Part shown: in pieces, positions 1 through 6,620 of the stretch
Layout: every line of letters begins with the position of its first letter
Numbering within the stretch: the first letter of the stretch is position 1
From: an uncultured Eubacteriales bacterium
GTDB lineage: Bacteria > Bacillota_A > Clostridia > Oscillospirales > Oscillospiraceae
Assembly: GCA_900556015.1 (NCBI GenBank)
Contig: USNH01000006.1
Coordinates: 1 to 11,475 of the forward strand
Direction: 5' to 3'
Length of the DNA: 11,475 nt
Notes under the pieces: generated by a model
Databases searched by the model: none
What the model was told of the DNA's origin: nothing
What the model saw: only the letters and a program-made list of their open reading frames with translations
Made by a program: the position numbers and the translations under genes

Positions 1-186
1 GCTCCCCGTCCGTCCGGCTGCCTGACGGGCAGCGGAGGCGAACCCCGTACCTCCGCCGCCCATTCCCTCCAGCTGCCCCAATGCCAGGTTCAGCTGCTGC
101 GCCATCTGCAGAAGATACGCATACTGCTGCGTCACCTGCTCCTGCAAACTGCCCTCCGGCGCTGCGGGCATAGCCAACACGCTCAC
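1..186 (-). CDS. Phage structural protein of unknown role, N-terminal part only
   Basis: The first 62 codons of a gene whose end lies beyond the left edge. I chose the GTG at 186-184 because it overlaps the stop of the preceding gene (GTGA) and gives a protein-like frame. The only ribosome-binding-like sequence (AAGGGAAG) is rather far upstream, and an in-frame ATG at codon 6 is a weaker alternative. After a short N-terminus (MSVLAMPAAPEG if GTG is read as Met), residues about 13-40 are rich in Gln and Leu with heptad-like spacing (QQYAYLLQMAQQLNLALGQLE is the core, less its first residues), suggesting a coiled coil. A Gly-rich linker follows. Its place directly after the tail hub gene suggests a tail or head-tail component such as a tail needle, fibre base or internal protein. 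I do not recognise the family. Confidence 0.6.
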   Translation of the reverse strand, partial: MSVLAMPAAPEGSLQEQVTQQYAYLLQMAQQLNLALGQLEGMGGGGTGFASAARQAAGRTGS

Positions 187-1901
187 GGCCCATCACTTCC
201 CTTCTCATACACCGCCGACGCGCTGTAAAGCCGGCAGCCTCCGCTGCCCGCCAGCTTCAACCGCAGATGGCCGCAGCGCCGCGGCCTTACCTGCATCACA
301 TAGCCGCCCGCGCGCCCGTCCCCGGTTACGCCGCCCGCCTTTTCCCAGCTGCTGCCGCCGTCATAGCACACATACGCCGTCGCCGACGCGCCGCTCGCCA
401 GCTCCAGCCGCAGCTGCAAGCGCTCCAGATACTTATGCTCCGGCGTATACAGGCCCAGATCTCCCGTCTCCGCGCTCCAGTCCACCTGCGCCTCCTTCGT
501 GCCGTACGTCCCGCTGGTATCCAGCAGCGTTCCGTCCCGGCACAGCAGCATCATCGCCCCGCCGTATCGCGACAGCGCCACCATCTCCTTGTCATCCTCC
601 CTGTGCCACAGCTTCCGCGCCGTGTCGTACACCAGCAGCTCCCACGCCCCGGCGCTGCTGCGTGCCGCCAGCCAGTATCTGCCGCTCTCTCCGCCGCCGA
701 CGCCGCCCGCATACCGCTTCTCGCCCAGCTGCCGGGACACGCACACCGGCACGCTGCCGTCAAAGGCGTACACGCCGTCCATTCCCAAATAATACACCAC
801 GCCGTCCGCCACGGCCACCGTGCCGCCCGCGCCCTTCTTCACACCGTTGCACGCCATGGTCACGATCTGATGTCCACCGCCGGCGGCAGGATACACCCGT
901 TCCATGCAGTTCTCCTTGAAGAACACCACGCCGCCCTGACACGCTGCCGCGCCGGTAAACGGCCCGTCCGAGCCTCTGGCCGCCGCATAGCTGTCGGTGC
1001 TCAGCCCCGCGAAGCTGTTCCAGTTCCGGAAGTCCCCCAGCTTGCAGGCGTAGATCTCGTTCACCGCCTCGCCGCCCACGATGCCGTACTTACAGCCCCA
1101 CAGGCGGTTTCCCTGCTCCACCACAAAGTCCATGTCCGGCACGGTCCGCATCACCGTCACCACGGCGGTCTGGCTGCCCAGCGTCCGGCACAGCGCCGGC
1201 ACAACGATCCAGTTGTCGCCCACCGCCTGCAATACGTGCAGCCCGTTCAGCTCCGACGATCCGCATCCGGACAGCGTCACGCCGTCCCCGGTGGAAAACC
1301 CCGTGCCGATGTTGGCCGCGCTGATCCTGGTGCATACCCCCTCCAGCTCCAGCCACGCGCTGCCGTCATACCGCCGCATCACGCACTCCGGCCTGCTGGT
1401 GTCCAGCCACAGATCCCCCGTCTCCGGCTCACCCGGCGCATACGTCCGCACCGTATAGTCCCCCAGTGCCGCGCCGTCCCTGTCGCACAGGGTGAACGTC
1501 ACCTCGCCGCTGGTCTGTCTTGTGTTCTCAAGACTTCCCCAGTCGGAGAAATCCCGCGTGTTGATATACACCTTGTCCGGCCATATCAGCAGATACGCGC
1601 CCATGTTCACCAGCCGCTTGTCCCCGTCTGTAAGCACCGGCTCGGTCTGCGCCCCGTTGATATACAGCGCCGTGCCGTCCACCCACACCAGCGCCTCCCG
1701 GCCCAAAAAGCCGTGAGGCTTGGTCAGCGATGCCATCACGCTGCGTTTGGGCCGCACCTCCAGCGCCGGATAGCCGCCGCTCCACAGATTCTTCATGTCC
1801 CACATACAGCCCGCGCCGCTGCCGGGCCGCCGATCCAATCCCGGGAACTGATCCACCGCCAGCCGCTGGCGGCTCTGCGCCTTCAGCTTCGGAAAAAACA
1901 T
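183..1901 (-). CDS. Phage beta-propeller-like tail hub/nozzle protein (P22 gp10 / T7 gp12-like role)
   Basis: 572 residues. The ATG at 1901 follows AGGAGG, which overlaps the TAG stop of the preceding gene, so the two are probably translationally coupled. The N-terminus has a pattern I associate with a family found in clostridial phages: QFPGLDRRPGSGAG, then DMKNL, then YPALEVRPKR. The middle has repeated beta-strand blocks, including VVEQGNRLWGC (about 260-270), NEIYACKLGDFRNW (about 280-295), VVYYLGMDGVYAFDGS (about 365-380) and LLVYDTARKLWHRED. These resemble propeller blades seen in short-tail nozzle or stabilization proteins. It follows a probable connector gene, as the tail hub does in P22-like phages, where it seals the portal channel after packaging. 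No frameshift or internal stop is seen. The structural class is an inference from pattern and position, without a database match. A distal tail protein is the main alternative. Confidence 0.65.
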   Translation of the reverse strand: MFFPKLKAQSRQRLAVDQFPGLDRRPGSGAGCMWDMKNLWSGGYPALEVRPKRSVMASLTKPHGFLGREALVWVDGTALYINGAQTEPVLTDGDKRLVNMGAYLLIWPDKVYINTRDFSDWGSLENTRQTSGEVTFTLCDRDGAALGDYTVRTYAPGEPETGDLWLDTSRPECVMRRYDGSAWLELEGVCTRISAANIGTGFSTGDGVTLSGCGSSELNGLHVLQAVGDNWIVVPALCRTLGSQTAVVTVMRTVPDMDFVVEQGNRLWGCKYGIVGGEAVNEIYACKLGDFRNWNSFAGLSTDSYAAARGSDGPFTGAAACQGGVVFFKENCMERVYPAAGGGHQIVTMACNGVKKGAGGTVAVADGVVYYLGMDGVYAFDGSVPVCVSRQLGEKRYAGGVGGGESGRYWLAARSSAGAWELLVYDTARKLWHREDDKEMVALSRYGGAMMLLCRDGTLLDTSGTYGTKEAQVDWSAETGDLGLYTPEHKYLERLQLRLELASGASATAYVCYDGGSSWEKAGGVTGDGRAGGYVMQVRPRRCGHLRLKLAGSGGCRLYSASAVYEKGSDGP

Positions 1902-1914
1902 CCCTCCGCACCTC

Positions 1915-2274
1915 CTAACACAGCCGCAGTGCCTTCGCCCGCCCCTCCGGCGTCTCCCTGCGGCAGCAGTAGTCCCTGTATGTGAGAAACCCGTTGTTCC
2001 ACAGGCTCACCGCGTTGTTGTACCGCGCCGTTTCGCCGTTGGCGTAGTGTACCTGCGCCTCCACATAGTACCGATACATCTCGTCATAGGGTGTCTCCGC
2101 CGTCAGCTCCGTCTCCTTCGCCACCTCCGGCAGCGCGCCGTCCGCGCCCCGCAGCTCCCGCAGCACGAACCCCTCCGCCTGGCCCAACCACCGCAGCTTT
2201 TCCGCCTCGGTGTACCCATTGGGCAGCAGCGTGTCCACCCGGGCCAGCACCTCCTTGGCCTTCACCTTCGCCAT
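1915..2274 (-). CDS. Probable phage head-tail connector/adaptor protein
   Basis: 119 residues from the ATG at 2274. A GTG at 2283 would add three residues, but GAGGTG at 2286-2281 sits six bases before the ATG and overlaps the TGA of the upstream gene, which favours the ATG. The protein looks largely helical: an N-terminal helix (VKAKEVLARVDTLLPNGY), then KLRWLGQAEGFVLREL. The C-terminal half has PYDEMYRYYVEAQVHYANGE followed by RYNNAVSLWNNGFLTYRDY. This last pattern, with a YNN pair and aromatic residues spaced along a helix, is one I associate with small proteins placed between capsid and tail genes in Firmicute phages. The likely role is a ring below the portal, comparable to P22 gp4. Position between the capsid block and the tail hub supports this. 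The exact family was not confirmed. Confidence 0.6.
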   Translation of the reverse strand: MAKVKAKEVLARVDTLLPNGYTEAEKLRWLGQAEGFVLRELRGADGALPEVAKETELTAETPYDEMYRYYVEAQVHYANGETARYNNAVSLWNNGFLTYRDYCCRRETPEGRAKALRLC

Positions 2275-2284
2275 CCCGGCCACC

Positions 2285-2488
2285 TCAGGAAGCTCGCTCG
2301 TCCACGTAGCGCCGTGCCGTCTCCGCCATCATGCGGCCATTCTCCAGCACCTCCGCCACATACTCCGGCACGCTGACCTCCACGCCCCGCATGATCTTCC
2401 AGCTCCGCCCGTTGACGGACACGATCACGAAGTTCTCCTCGTTCTTTCTGCCACGCGGCAGCAGGATCTTCACCATTTTCTCCTTCAT
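2285..2488 (-). CDS. Small conserved phage head-region protein of unknown function
   Basis: 67 residues. The ATG at 2488 has AAAGGAG nine bases upstream. A second ATG at codon 5 has GGAG only three bases away, so the first is preferred. The sequence reads as a short beta-rich domain (MVKILLPRG, ENFVIVSVNGRSWKIMRG, VEVSVPEYVAEVLENG) followed by an acidic and basic C-terminal helix. Proteins with this VNG...I.RG...VP.YVAEVLEN pattern are familiar directly after major capsid genes in clostridial phages, but I know of no proven function. A capsid decoration or head-completion role is possible. It overlaps the start region of the connector gene by its TGA. The 221-nt gap on its upstream side is the only long gap in the head operon and holds an intergenic repeat, so this gene may depend on read-through or on its own promoter. 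Confidence 0.65.
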   Translation of the reverse strand: MKEKMVKILLPRGRKNEENFVIVSVNGRSWKIMRGVEVSVPEYVAEVLENGRMMAETARRYVDERAS

Positions 2489-2529
2489 AGCACCCTTCTC
2501 CTTTCGTATCGTCCGTTATCCCAAATTCC

Positions 2530-2562
2530 TGTCATTCCGAGGCGCGAAGCGCCGTGGGAATC
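2530..2562. repeat. Palindromic intergenic repeat inside the phage operon
   Basis: TGTCATTCCGA (2530-2540), an inner hairpin GGCGC-GAA-GCGCC (2541-2553) and GTGGGAATC (2554-2562). ATTCC and GGAAT pair as an outer stem. The same two outer blocks occur in opposite orientation at 8401-8442 around a different inner hairpin, so both belong to one repeat family with conserved ends and a variable stem. It lies in the noncoding gap after the capsid gene. Confidence 0.75.
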
Positions 2563-2671
2563 CGTATTCTCAAAACTGCAGATCCGCCCAAACCGCAAAA
2601 GCCCCTTATTTTGGGAACGTATTGCCGCACCGGCGTGACCACTGGCTCACAATGGCAGACTATTTGACCGT

Positions 2672-2701
2672 CCGGGCACTCCCCACAGGGGGAGCGCCCG
2701 G
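2672..2701 (-). other. Strong RNA hairpin directly after the capsid gene
   Basis: In the minus-strand transcript the arms CCGGGCGCTCCCC and GGGGAGTGCCCGG form a 13-bp stem with one G-U pair and a 4-nt loop. It begins eight bases after the capsid stop codon. No U-tract follows, so it is not a standard intrinsic terminator. It could protect the 3' end of capsid mRNA, lower expression of downstream genes, or act as a partial terminator. The structure is visible in the sequence; the role is inferred. Confidence 0.65.
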
Positions 2702-2709
2702 GCCTGTCC

Positions 2710-3924
2710 TCAGTTGGCCTTGTCCTCGCCGGAGTAGCTGGAGCCGCACTCCACGCGCACCATGTACTCGTCATACAGGATAGCCGCGGCGTGTACGCCC
2801 TTCCAGCCCACGCTGGAGCGCTGATCCAGCGGGTCAGCCGTGCCGGAGCTGCCGCGGGGCTTCACGATGACCTCCGTGCCCTCGCTTAGATCCACCACGC
2901 CGTAAGCGCCCTTACCGATGAACAGACAGCCGTACACGGCACAGCCGTCCTTGCCGCCCTCGGCAGGCTGGATCACCGCGTTGTCCGACACGGTGACACT
3001 GGTGCTCACCACCATCTTGCTGGCGGTGTTGCTCACCACCTTGACGCGGTTGGTGCCGATTTTCACATAGCGGCCCGCCAGCGCACCGGCGGCCACCGTG
3101 CCGCCGTCAAAGGCCACCTCCGTGTCGTCCACCACCGCGCCGTTCACCAGCAGCGTGCGGCTGTTCTGCGCCAGATCCGTACCGCGGTAGATCTTGGCCT
3201 CCGTGGTCTCCACAAAGCGCACGCCGTGCAGCTCGCCGATCTCGCCGGAGAACAGCTCCGTAGCGGCGGCATACTGGTGTGCGGCGATCCACGCCTCGTC
3301 CTGGCGCAGGTCAAAGGCCACGCTGGGGTGGATGATGCACACGTACTTGCCGTCAAAGGTAGGCGCGTTCATCTTCTTCAGCTGGGTGGCGGCCTTGGCC
3401 ACCAGCTCGCTGGTCATCTTGCAGCTGCTGTCCAGCTCGGCGCGGCTTGTCACCTCGGTCTTTGCGCCGTTTGCGCCCAGCTTGGGCGCATAGATGACCT
3501 GGTTGCCCTGCTGGATCTCGTTGCGCGTCACCGTGTCCAGCGTCAGGCCCATGTTCGCGCCGTGACGGTCGGTGATCTCCAGCACCACGTCGTCGATAGC
3601 CGTCAGATCCAGCATATCGGACACGGTGGTGTAGTCGCCGTACTGCGCCAGCTCCTTGGTGATGTAGCTGACGGAGATGCCGCTGCCGTCGGGGGTCACG
3701 CCCTCGGTCAGCGGTGTCAGCGCCTTGTCGAACGCGCCGAACTTACGCCACTCCACGGTCTTGCCGCCGCCGGTGGGCAAGCCCTTCGTAGCCGCGAACT
3801 GGTTGTGTACCAGCTGGGGCTTGGCGTTCTCCAGCAGCTCCATGCCGTAGTAGGTCTTCATCTCCGCGCTCAGGCCTGCCGTGGTCTGGGTGTTCTCCGC
3901 AAACATCTGCAAATTCATCTCCAT
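2710..3924 (-). CDS. Major capsid protein, N4-gp56 family, with Prp-type N-terminal leader
   Basis: 404 residues; forms the phage head shell. The ATG at 3924 follows GAAAGGGAGAG at suitable spacing, and an ATG at codon 3 is a less well placed alternative. Family hallmarks are GGKTVEWRKF (about 53-62), ALTPLTEGVTPDG (68-80), AQYGDYTTVSDMLDLTAID (93-111), LDTVTRNE, and near the C-terminus DPLDQRSSVGWK (364-375) then YMVRVECGSSYS. A segment at about 265-315 (LAGRYVKIGTNRVKVVSN onward) looks like an inserted small beta domain. Residues 1-9 end in NLQMFA, which matches the site cut by Prp protease in Firmicute L27 and in some staphylococcal phage capsids. The mature protein would start at Glu10. 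Scaffold lies 15 nt upstream. Family assignment is from remembered motifs and is strong; cleavage is a prediction. Confidence 0.92.
   Translation of the reverse strand: MEMNLQMFAENTQTTAGLSAEMKTYYGMELLENAKPQLVHNQFAATKGLPTGGGKTVEWRKFGAFDKALTPLTEGVTPDGSGISVSYITKELAQYGDYTTVSDMLDLTAIDDVVLEITDRHGANMGLTLDTVTRNEIQQGNQVIYAPKLGANGAKTEVTSRAELDSSCKMTSELVAKAATQLKKMNAPTFDGKYVCIIHPSVAFDLRQDEAWIAAHQYAAATELFSGEIGELHGVRFVETTEAKIYRGTDLAQNSRTLLVNGAVVDDTEVAFDGGTVAAGALAGRYVKIGTNRVKVVSNTASKMVVSTSVTVSDNAVIQPAEGGKDGCAVYGCLFIGKGAYGVVDLSEGTEVIVKPRGSSGTADPLDQRSSVGWKGVHAAAILYDEYMVRVECGSSYSGEDKAN
3895..3915 (-). other. Predicted Prp cleavage site in the capsid protein
   Basis: These codons encode NLQMFAE. The known Prp motif in extended L27 is NLQFFA followed by the cut. 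The predicted cut is after Ala9, removing nine residues. The match is seen in the sequence; cleavage is inferred. Confidence 0.7.
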
Positions 3925-3939
3925 GTTTTCTCTCCCTTT

Positions 3940-4407
3940 CTAAAATCTGATCTTTTCTCCATCCTGTACTCTCTTCCGTATCGCCGCCAGCTCCGCACCG
4001 CTGAGCCCCCTCGGGTCCCAGCGGCTGACGCTCCTGCGCCGTCCGCCGTTCTCCGCCACGCGGCTGCCGCCGCTGGCGATGGCCTGAGCCATCTGCCGCC
4101 GTGTCCGCGCCACCGCAAAGTCCATCGCCCTGCGTAGCTGCTCCTCCTCCCGCTGCCGCTGCACCGCCGCCTGTACCACGGCGGCCCGCTGCCGCAGCTC
4201 CGCGTCCTGCCGCAGCCGCATATTCTCCTGCCTCAGATTCCGCAGCCGCCCGTCCAGTATCCTCTGCACCCTTGCGTCAAACGCCTCCTTGTATCTGCCC
4301 CTGATCAGCGTCTCGAAATCCTCCGCACCCTGCTCCCCGGCGTCGGGAGCGCTCTCCTCGCCCGTCTCCTCGGCAAATAGCTGCCAGTCCTTCCAAAGCT
4401 GTCTCAT
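3940..4407 (-). CDS. Phage head scaffold protein with Prp-type N-terminal leader
   Basis: 155 residues; expected to guide capsid assembly and leave the procapsid. The ATG at 4407 has GGAAGGAG a few bases upstream. Residues 1-12 end in WQLFA and resemble a Prp leader. Residues 13-30 are acidic. From about 30 to 115 the protein is a Glu/Arg/Gln-rich helix, likely coiled coil, opening with FETLIRGRYKEAFDARVQ, a pattern I associate with scaffolds of Firmicute phages. The C-terminus is basic and compact (WDPRGLSGAELAAIRKRV, then GEKIRF), fitting a capsid-binding end. The position immediately before the capsid gene is the usual scaffold position. It lies 22 nt after the protease gene. There is no protease motif of its own, so maturation probably depends on the neighbouring Prp. 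Confidence 0.85.
   Translation of the reverse strand: MRQLWKDWQLFAEETGEESAPDAGEQGAEDFETLIRGRYKEAFDARVQRILDGRLRNLRQENMRLRQDAELRQRAAVVQAAVQRQREEEQLRRAMDFAVARTRRQMAQAIASGGSRVAENGGRRRSVSRWDPRGLSGAELAAIRKRVQDGEKIRF
4369..4389 (-). other. Predicted Prp cleavage site in the scaffold protein
   Basis: These codons encode DWQLFAE. It shares Q-x-F-A-E with the capsid leader and the Q-x-F-A core with the L27 site. The predicted cut is after Ala12. The match is seen in the sequence; cleavage is inferred. Confidence 0.65.
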
Positions 4408-4429
4408 GCCAACTCCTTCCCGTGGTAGG

Positions 4430-4708
4430 TCACGACCCCATTTTCACGCACTGTGGATACCGCTCCGCCAGCATGGCCAGCCCCCGGCATACCAGCCCGA
4501 AGTCCCCGGCGCAGTCCCCCCTGCCCGTCACCTCGGCGTACCCCTTTCGGATGTCCAGCCCCGCCAGCCTTCCCGTTTCCGCCAGCGTCTCCGCCAATGC
4601 GTACACCAGCGCGGACGCAGCCGCGCATACGATGTCCTGTCCCGCCGGTCCATACCCGGCGTGCCCCTGTACCACCAGGCGCTTCCCACCTGCCTGTACC
4701 TCGATCAT
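4430..4708 (-). CDS. prp: Phage-encoded Prp-family cysteine protease (predicted capsid/scaffold maturation)
   Basis: 92 residues. The ATG at 4708 overlaps the portal stop (ATGA), suggesting translational coupling. The family signature is clear: QGHAGYGPAGQDIVCAAASAL (less its last residue) with His16 and Cys28, a spacing of 12 that matches the catalytic His/Cys pair of Staphylococcus aureus Prp (His22, Cys34). The rest has the usual small alpha-beta layout, ending in GLVCRGLAMLAERYPQCVKM. Host Prp, encoded between rplU and rpmA, removes the N-terminal extension of ribosomal protein L27, and in S. aureus it also trims phage 80alpha capsid and scaffold. Here the gene stands between portal and scaffold, and both downstream head proteins carry LQxFA-like leaders. 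Family assignment is firm; the capsid-maturation role is a well-supported inference. Acting also on host L27 is possible. Confidence 0.9.
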   Translation of the reverse strand: MIEVQAGGKRLVVQGHAGYGPAGQDIVCAAASALVYALAETLAETGRLAGLDIRKGYAEVTGRGDCAGDFGLVCRGLAMLAERYPQCVKMGS

Positions 4709-6534
4709 CTGGGCCGCACCGCCTGCTGTGTCTTGGCCCGCTGCCGCTCCACCGCGCTGCTTTTCCGCGCCGTTACCTTCCCGGTATCGCCCGCGGCCTC
4801 GTCGTCCGCCAGCTCCCGCTCCAGTGCCTCCGCCAAACGGCTGCCCTGCACCTTGTCCAGCATGGCCACCGTCTTTCGCAGCGCCTCCGTCAGCCACGCC
4901 CTCTGCTTCGCGTCCTTCTGTCCCTCCCGGATGACCTCCGTCAGCGCATCCTTGTTCTTGAACTCCATCAGCTCCAAGCATCGCAGCGCCTGCTCCGCCA
5001 TATCGCTGCGGAAAAAGCCCATCTGGAACAGCTGCAAGGCCAGCTGATTGTACTCCATGGTCTTGTACGGTGTCTCGTTCTGTGCCGACACCTCCAGATC
5101 GAACTCCGGCACGCGGTAGCCGCCCATCAGCAGCGCCCTGGGCTTGAGACTGCGGTTGTCGAAATCGGCGAACTCCACGCCCTTCTTTCCCAGCAGCCGG
5201 AACTGCCGGGGCATATCGTAGAACTGCCGCACCAGCTCGATGCACAGCGTCAGCACCTCGGCGAACGCCTCATACCCGTCGTCGATCATGTTCCGGGACA
5301 GCTTGCCGCCTGCCTCCTGCAAGGCCGCGATGGCCGTGGCCGCCGTCACGCCGCCCGCCGTACCGCCGCTCATCACGTCCCGGTTGCCCGCCGTCTCCTT
5401 CATCTCCGCGATCTTGTTCTGCAACACCGCCACATACACGCTGTCCAGCGCAGGCACGCGGATAGGCGCGATGGAATCCGCTCCCAAATTGCCGTTGGTG
5501 TGGACAAAGGGCCGTGTCCAGTCGGCGTACTCGTTCTCGTTCACCGCCCCGTCGGAGCGGATGAAAAATCTGGGCGTGGCCGATGCCAACGTGTTCTTCA
5601 GAATGGCCTGGTTCATCAGATCGATCTGCTTCTGCGCCGACTTGCACAGATCCACATACCCATACCCGCAGGGCGTCCCCTCCTCGGGAAACAGCGTGTC
5701 GAACACGAACGGGTACTTCCCGTGGTCGTACCAGCCCCGCGCCGCCATCTCCGGGTCATTCTCCGTGGCATACAGCACATTCTCCCCCACGAACTTGCAG
5801 TATTGCAGCACTCTGCGTCCCTGCTCCACCGTGTGATAGTACCAGTCCACCACCAGCGACTGCTCCGATGTGTCCACCTTGTCGTCGTACAGATACCGGC
5901 TCACCTGCCCGCCGCTGCGTCCCAGCTTGCCCGCCAGCTGCGGATACTGCTCCTCCAGCCGCCTGTTGGGTGTCAGTTCCGTGGAGAAGAAGTGCTCTGA
6001 CTCCTGTATGCTCTGCACACCCGGCTCCCAAAACAGGTTCAGCACGTCCATGCTGCGGATGTCGATGTCCCCCAGCCCGTGCAGCTTTCCGCCGTCCCAA
6101 AACACGCCGTACACGGCGCACCCGGATTTCAGCTTGTTCCACCACGCCTGGGAATACGCCTTCTTGAACTTGTTGTTCTTCAGGATCACCGGCAGGATGC
6201 GGGTCAGCACCTCCGCCTCCTTCCGATCCCCCGGCTCTCTCGGCAGCACCGTGGGCTCGGGATAGCTGTCCATAGCGTCGGCGTGCTTGGCCAGAATGCA
6301 GTTCACCAGCCACCCGCTGGCGGGCCGCACATCCTGGGGATTGCCGCCCTCGCCGCCCTTCTCCATCTGCTCCCAGTGCCGCAGCTTCCAAAACTGCTCG
6401 TTGTCGATGATGCGCCTGTCCAGGTTCTGCTTTCCCAGCCGGTACTTCCGCAGCACCTCCGCCGCCTGCCGTACCTGCTCCGCGCCGATCCTCGGAGTCA
6501 GCACCTCCTGACCGCCCGTGACCTCCCTTTCCAT
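4705..6534 (-). CDS. Phage portal protein
   Basis: 609 residues from the ATG at 6534. This start was chosen because AAAGGAGGGG lies just upstream. The frame stays open to a GTG at 6624 that overlaps the terminase stop, but that start has no convincing ribosome binding site and would add an odd Cys/Gly-rich extension. The portal is the dodecameric ring through which DNA enters the head and to which the terminase docks. Supporting motifs are YRLGKQNLDRRIIDNEQFWK near the N-terminus, PEEGTPCGYG (about 284-293) with MNQAILKNTLASATPR (about 308-323) in the crown/stem region, and TAATAIAALQEAGGKLSR (about 397-414), a pattern common in portals of Firmicute short-tailed and siphovirus-like phages. 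The C-terminus is charged and probably disordered. It sits between terminase and protease genes as expected. Confidence 0.88.
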   Translation of the reverse strand: MEREVTGGQEVLTPRIGAEQVRQAAEVLRKYRLGKQNLDRRIIDNEQFWKLRHWEQMEKGGEGGNPQDVRPASGWLVNCILAKHADAMDSYPEPTVLPREPGDRKEAEVLTRILPVILKNNKFKKAYSQAWWNKLKSGCAVYGVFWDGGKLHGLGDIDIRSMDVLNLFWEPGVQSIQESEHFFSTELTPNRRLEEQYPQLAGKLGRSGGQVSRYLYDDKVDTSEQSLVVDWYYHTVEQGRRVLQYCKFVGENVLYATENDPEMAARGWYDHGKYPFVFDTLFPEEGTPCGYGYVDLCKSAQKQIDLMNQAILKNTLASATPRFFIRSDGAVNENEYADWTRPFVHTNGNLGADSIAPIRVPALDSVYVAVLQNKIAEMKETAGNRDVMSGGTAGGVTAATAIAALQEAGGKLSRNMIDDGYEAFAEVLTLCIELVRQFYDMPRQFRLLGKKGVEFADFDNRSLKPRALLMGGYRVPEFDLEVSAQNETPYKTMEYNQLALQLFQMGFFRSDMAEQALRCLELMEFKNKDALTEVIREGQKDAKQRAWLTEALRKTVAMLDKVQGSRLAEALERELADDEAAGDTGKVTARKSSAVERQRAKTQQAVRPR

Positions 6535-6583
6535 CTCGACCCCTCCTTTTTCGTCGTTCTGTCCCTGTCCTCCCGCCCCGCCA

Positions 6584-6607
6584 AGGTTGCACGCCGCCGT
6601 GCAACCT
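6584..6607. other. Perfect 10-bp hairpin between terminase and portal
   Basis: AGGTTGCACG, a 4-nt loop and CGTGCAACCT. It lies in the 86-nt spacer (6535-6620) between the terminase stop and the chosen portal start, 50 bases before that start in the transcript. On the minus strand a GAAAAAGTTTTTTC stretch lies just before it and no U-tract follows, so it is not a terminator in the operon direction. An mRNA-processing or stability element is possible. Confidence 0.6.
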
Positions 6608-6620
6608 AGAAAAAACTTTT

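Noticed and set aside
267..1985. Open frame of 572 codons on the plus strand opposite the tail hub gene
   Set aside because: His/Arg/Pro/Ala-rich composition, no ribosome binding site and complete overlap with a well-formed minus-strand gene; an artefact of high GC. The same applies to the long plus-strand frames at 3226-4137, 4453-6000 and 6759-8153 and the minus-strand frame at 8501-9601 opposite nifS.
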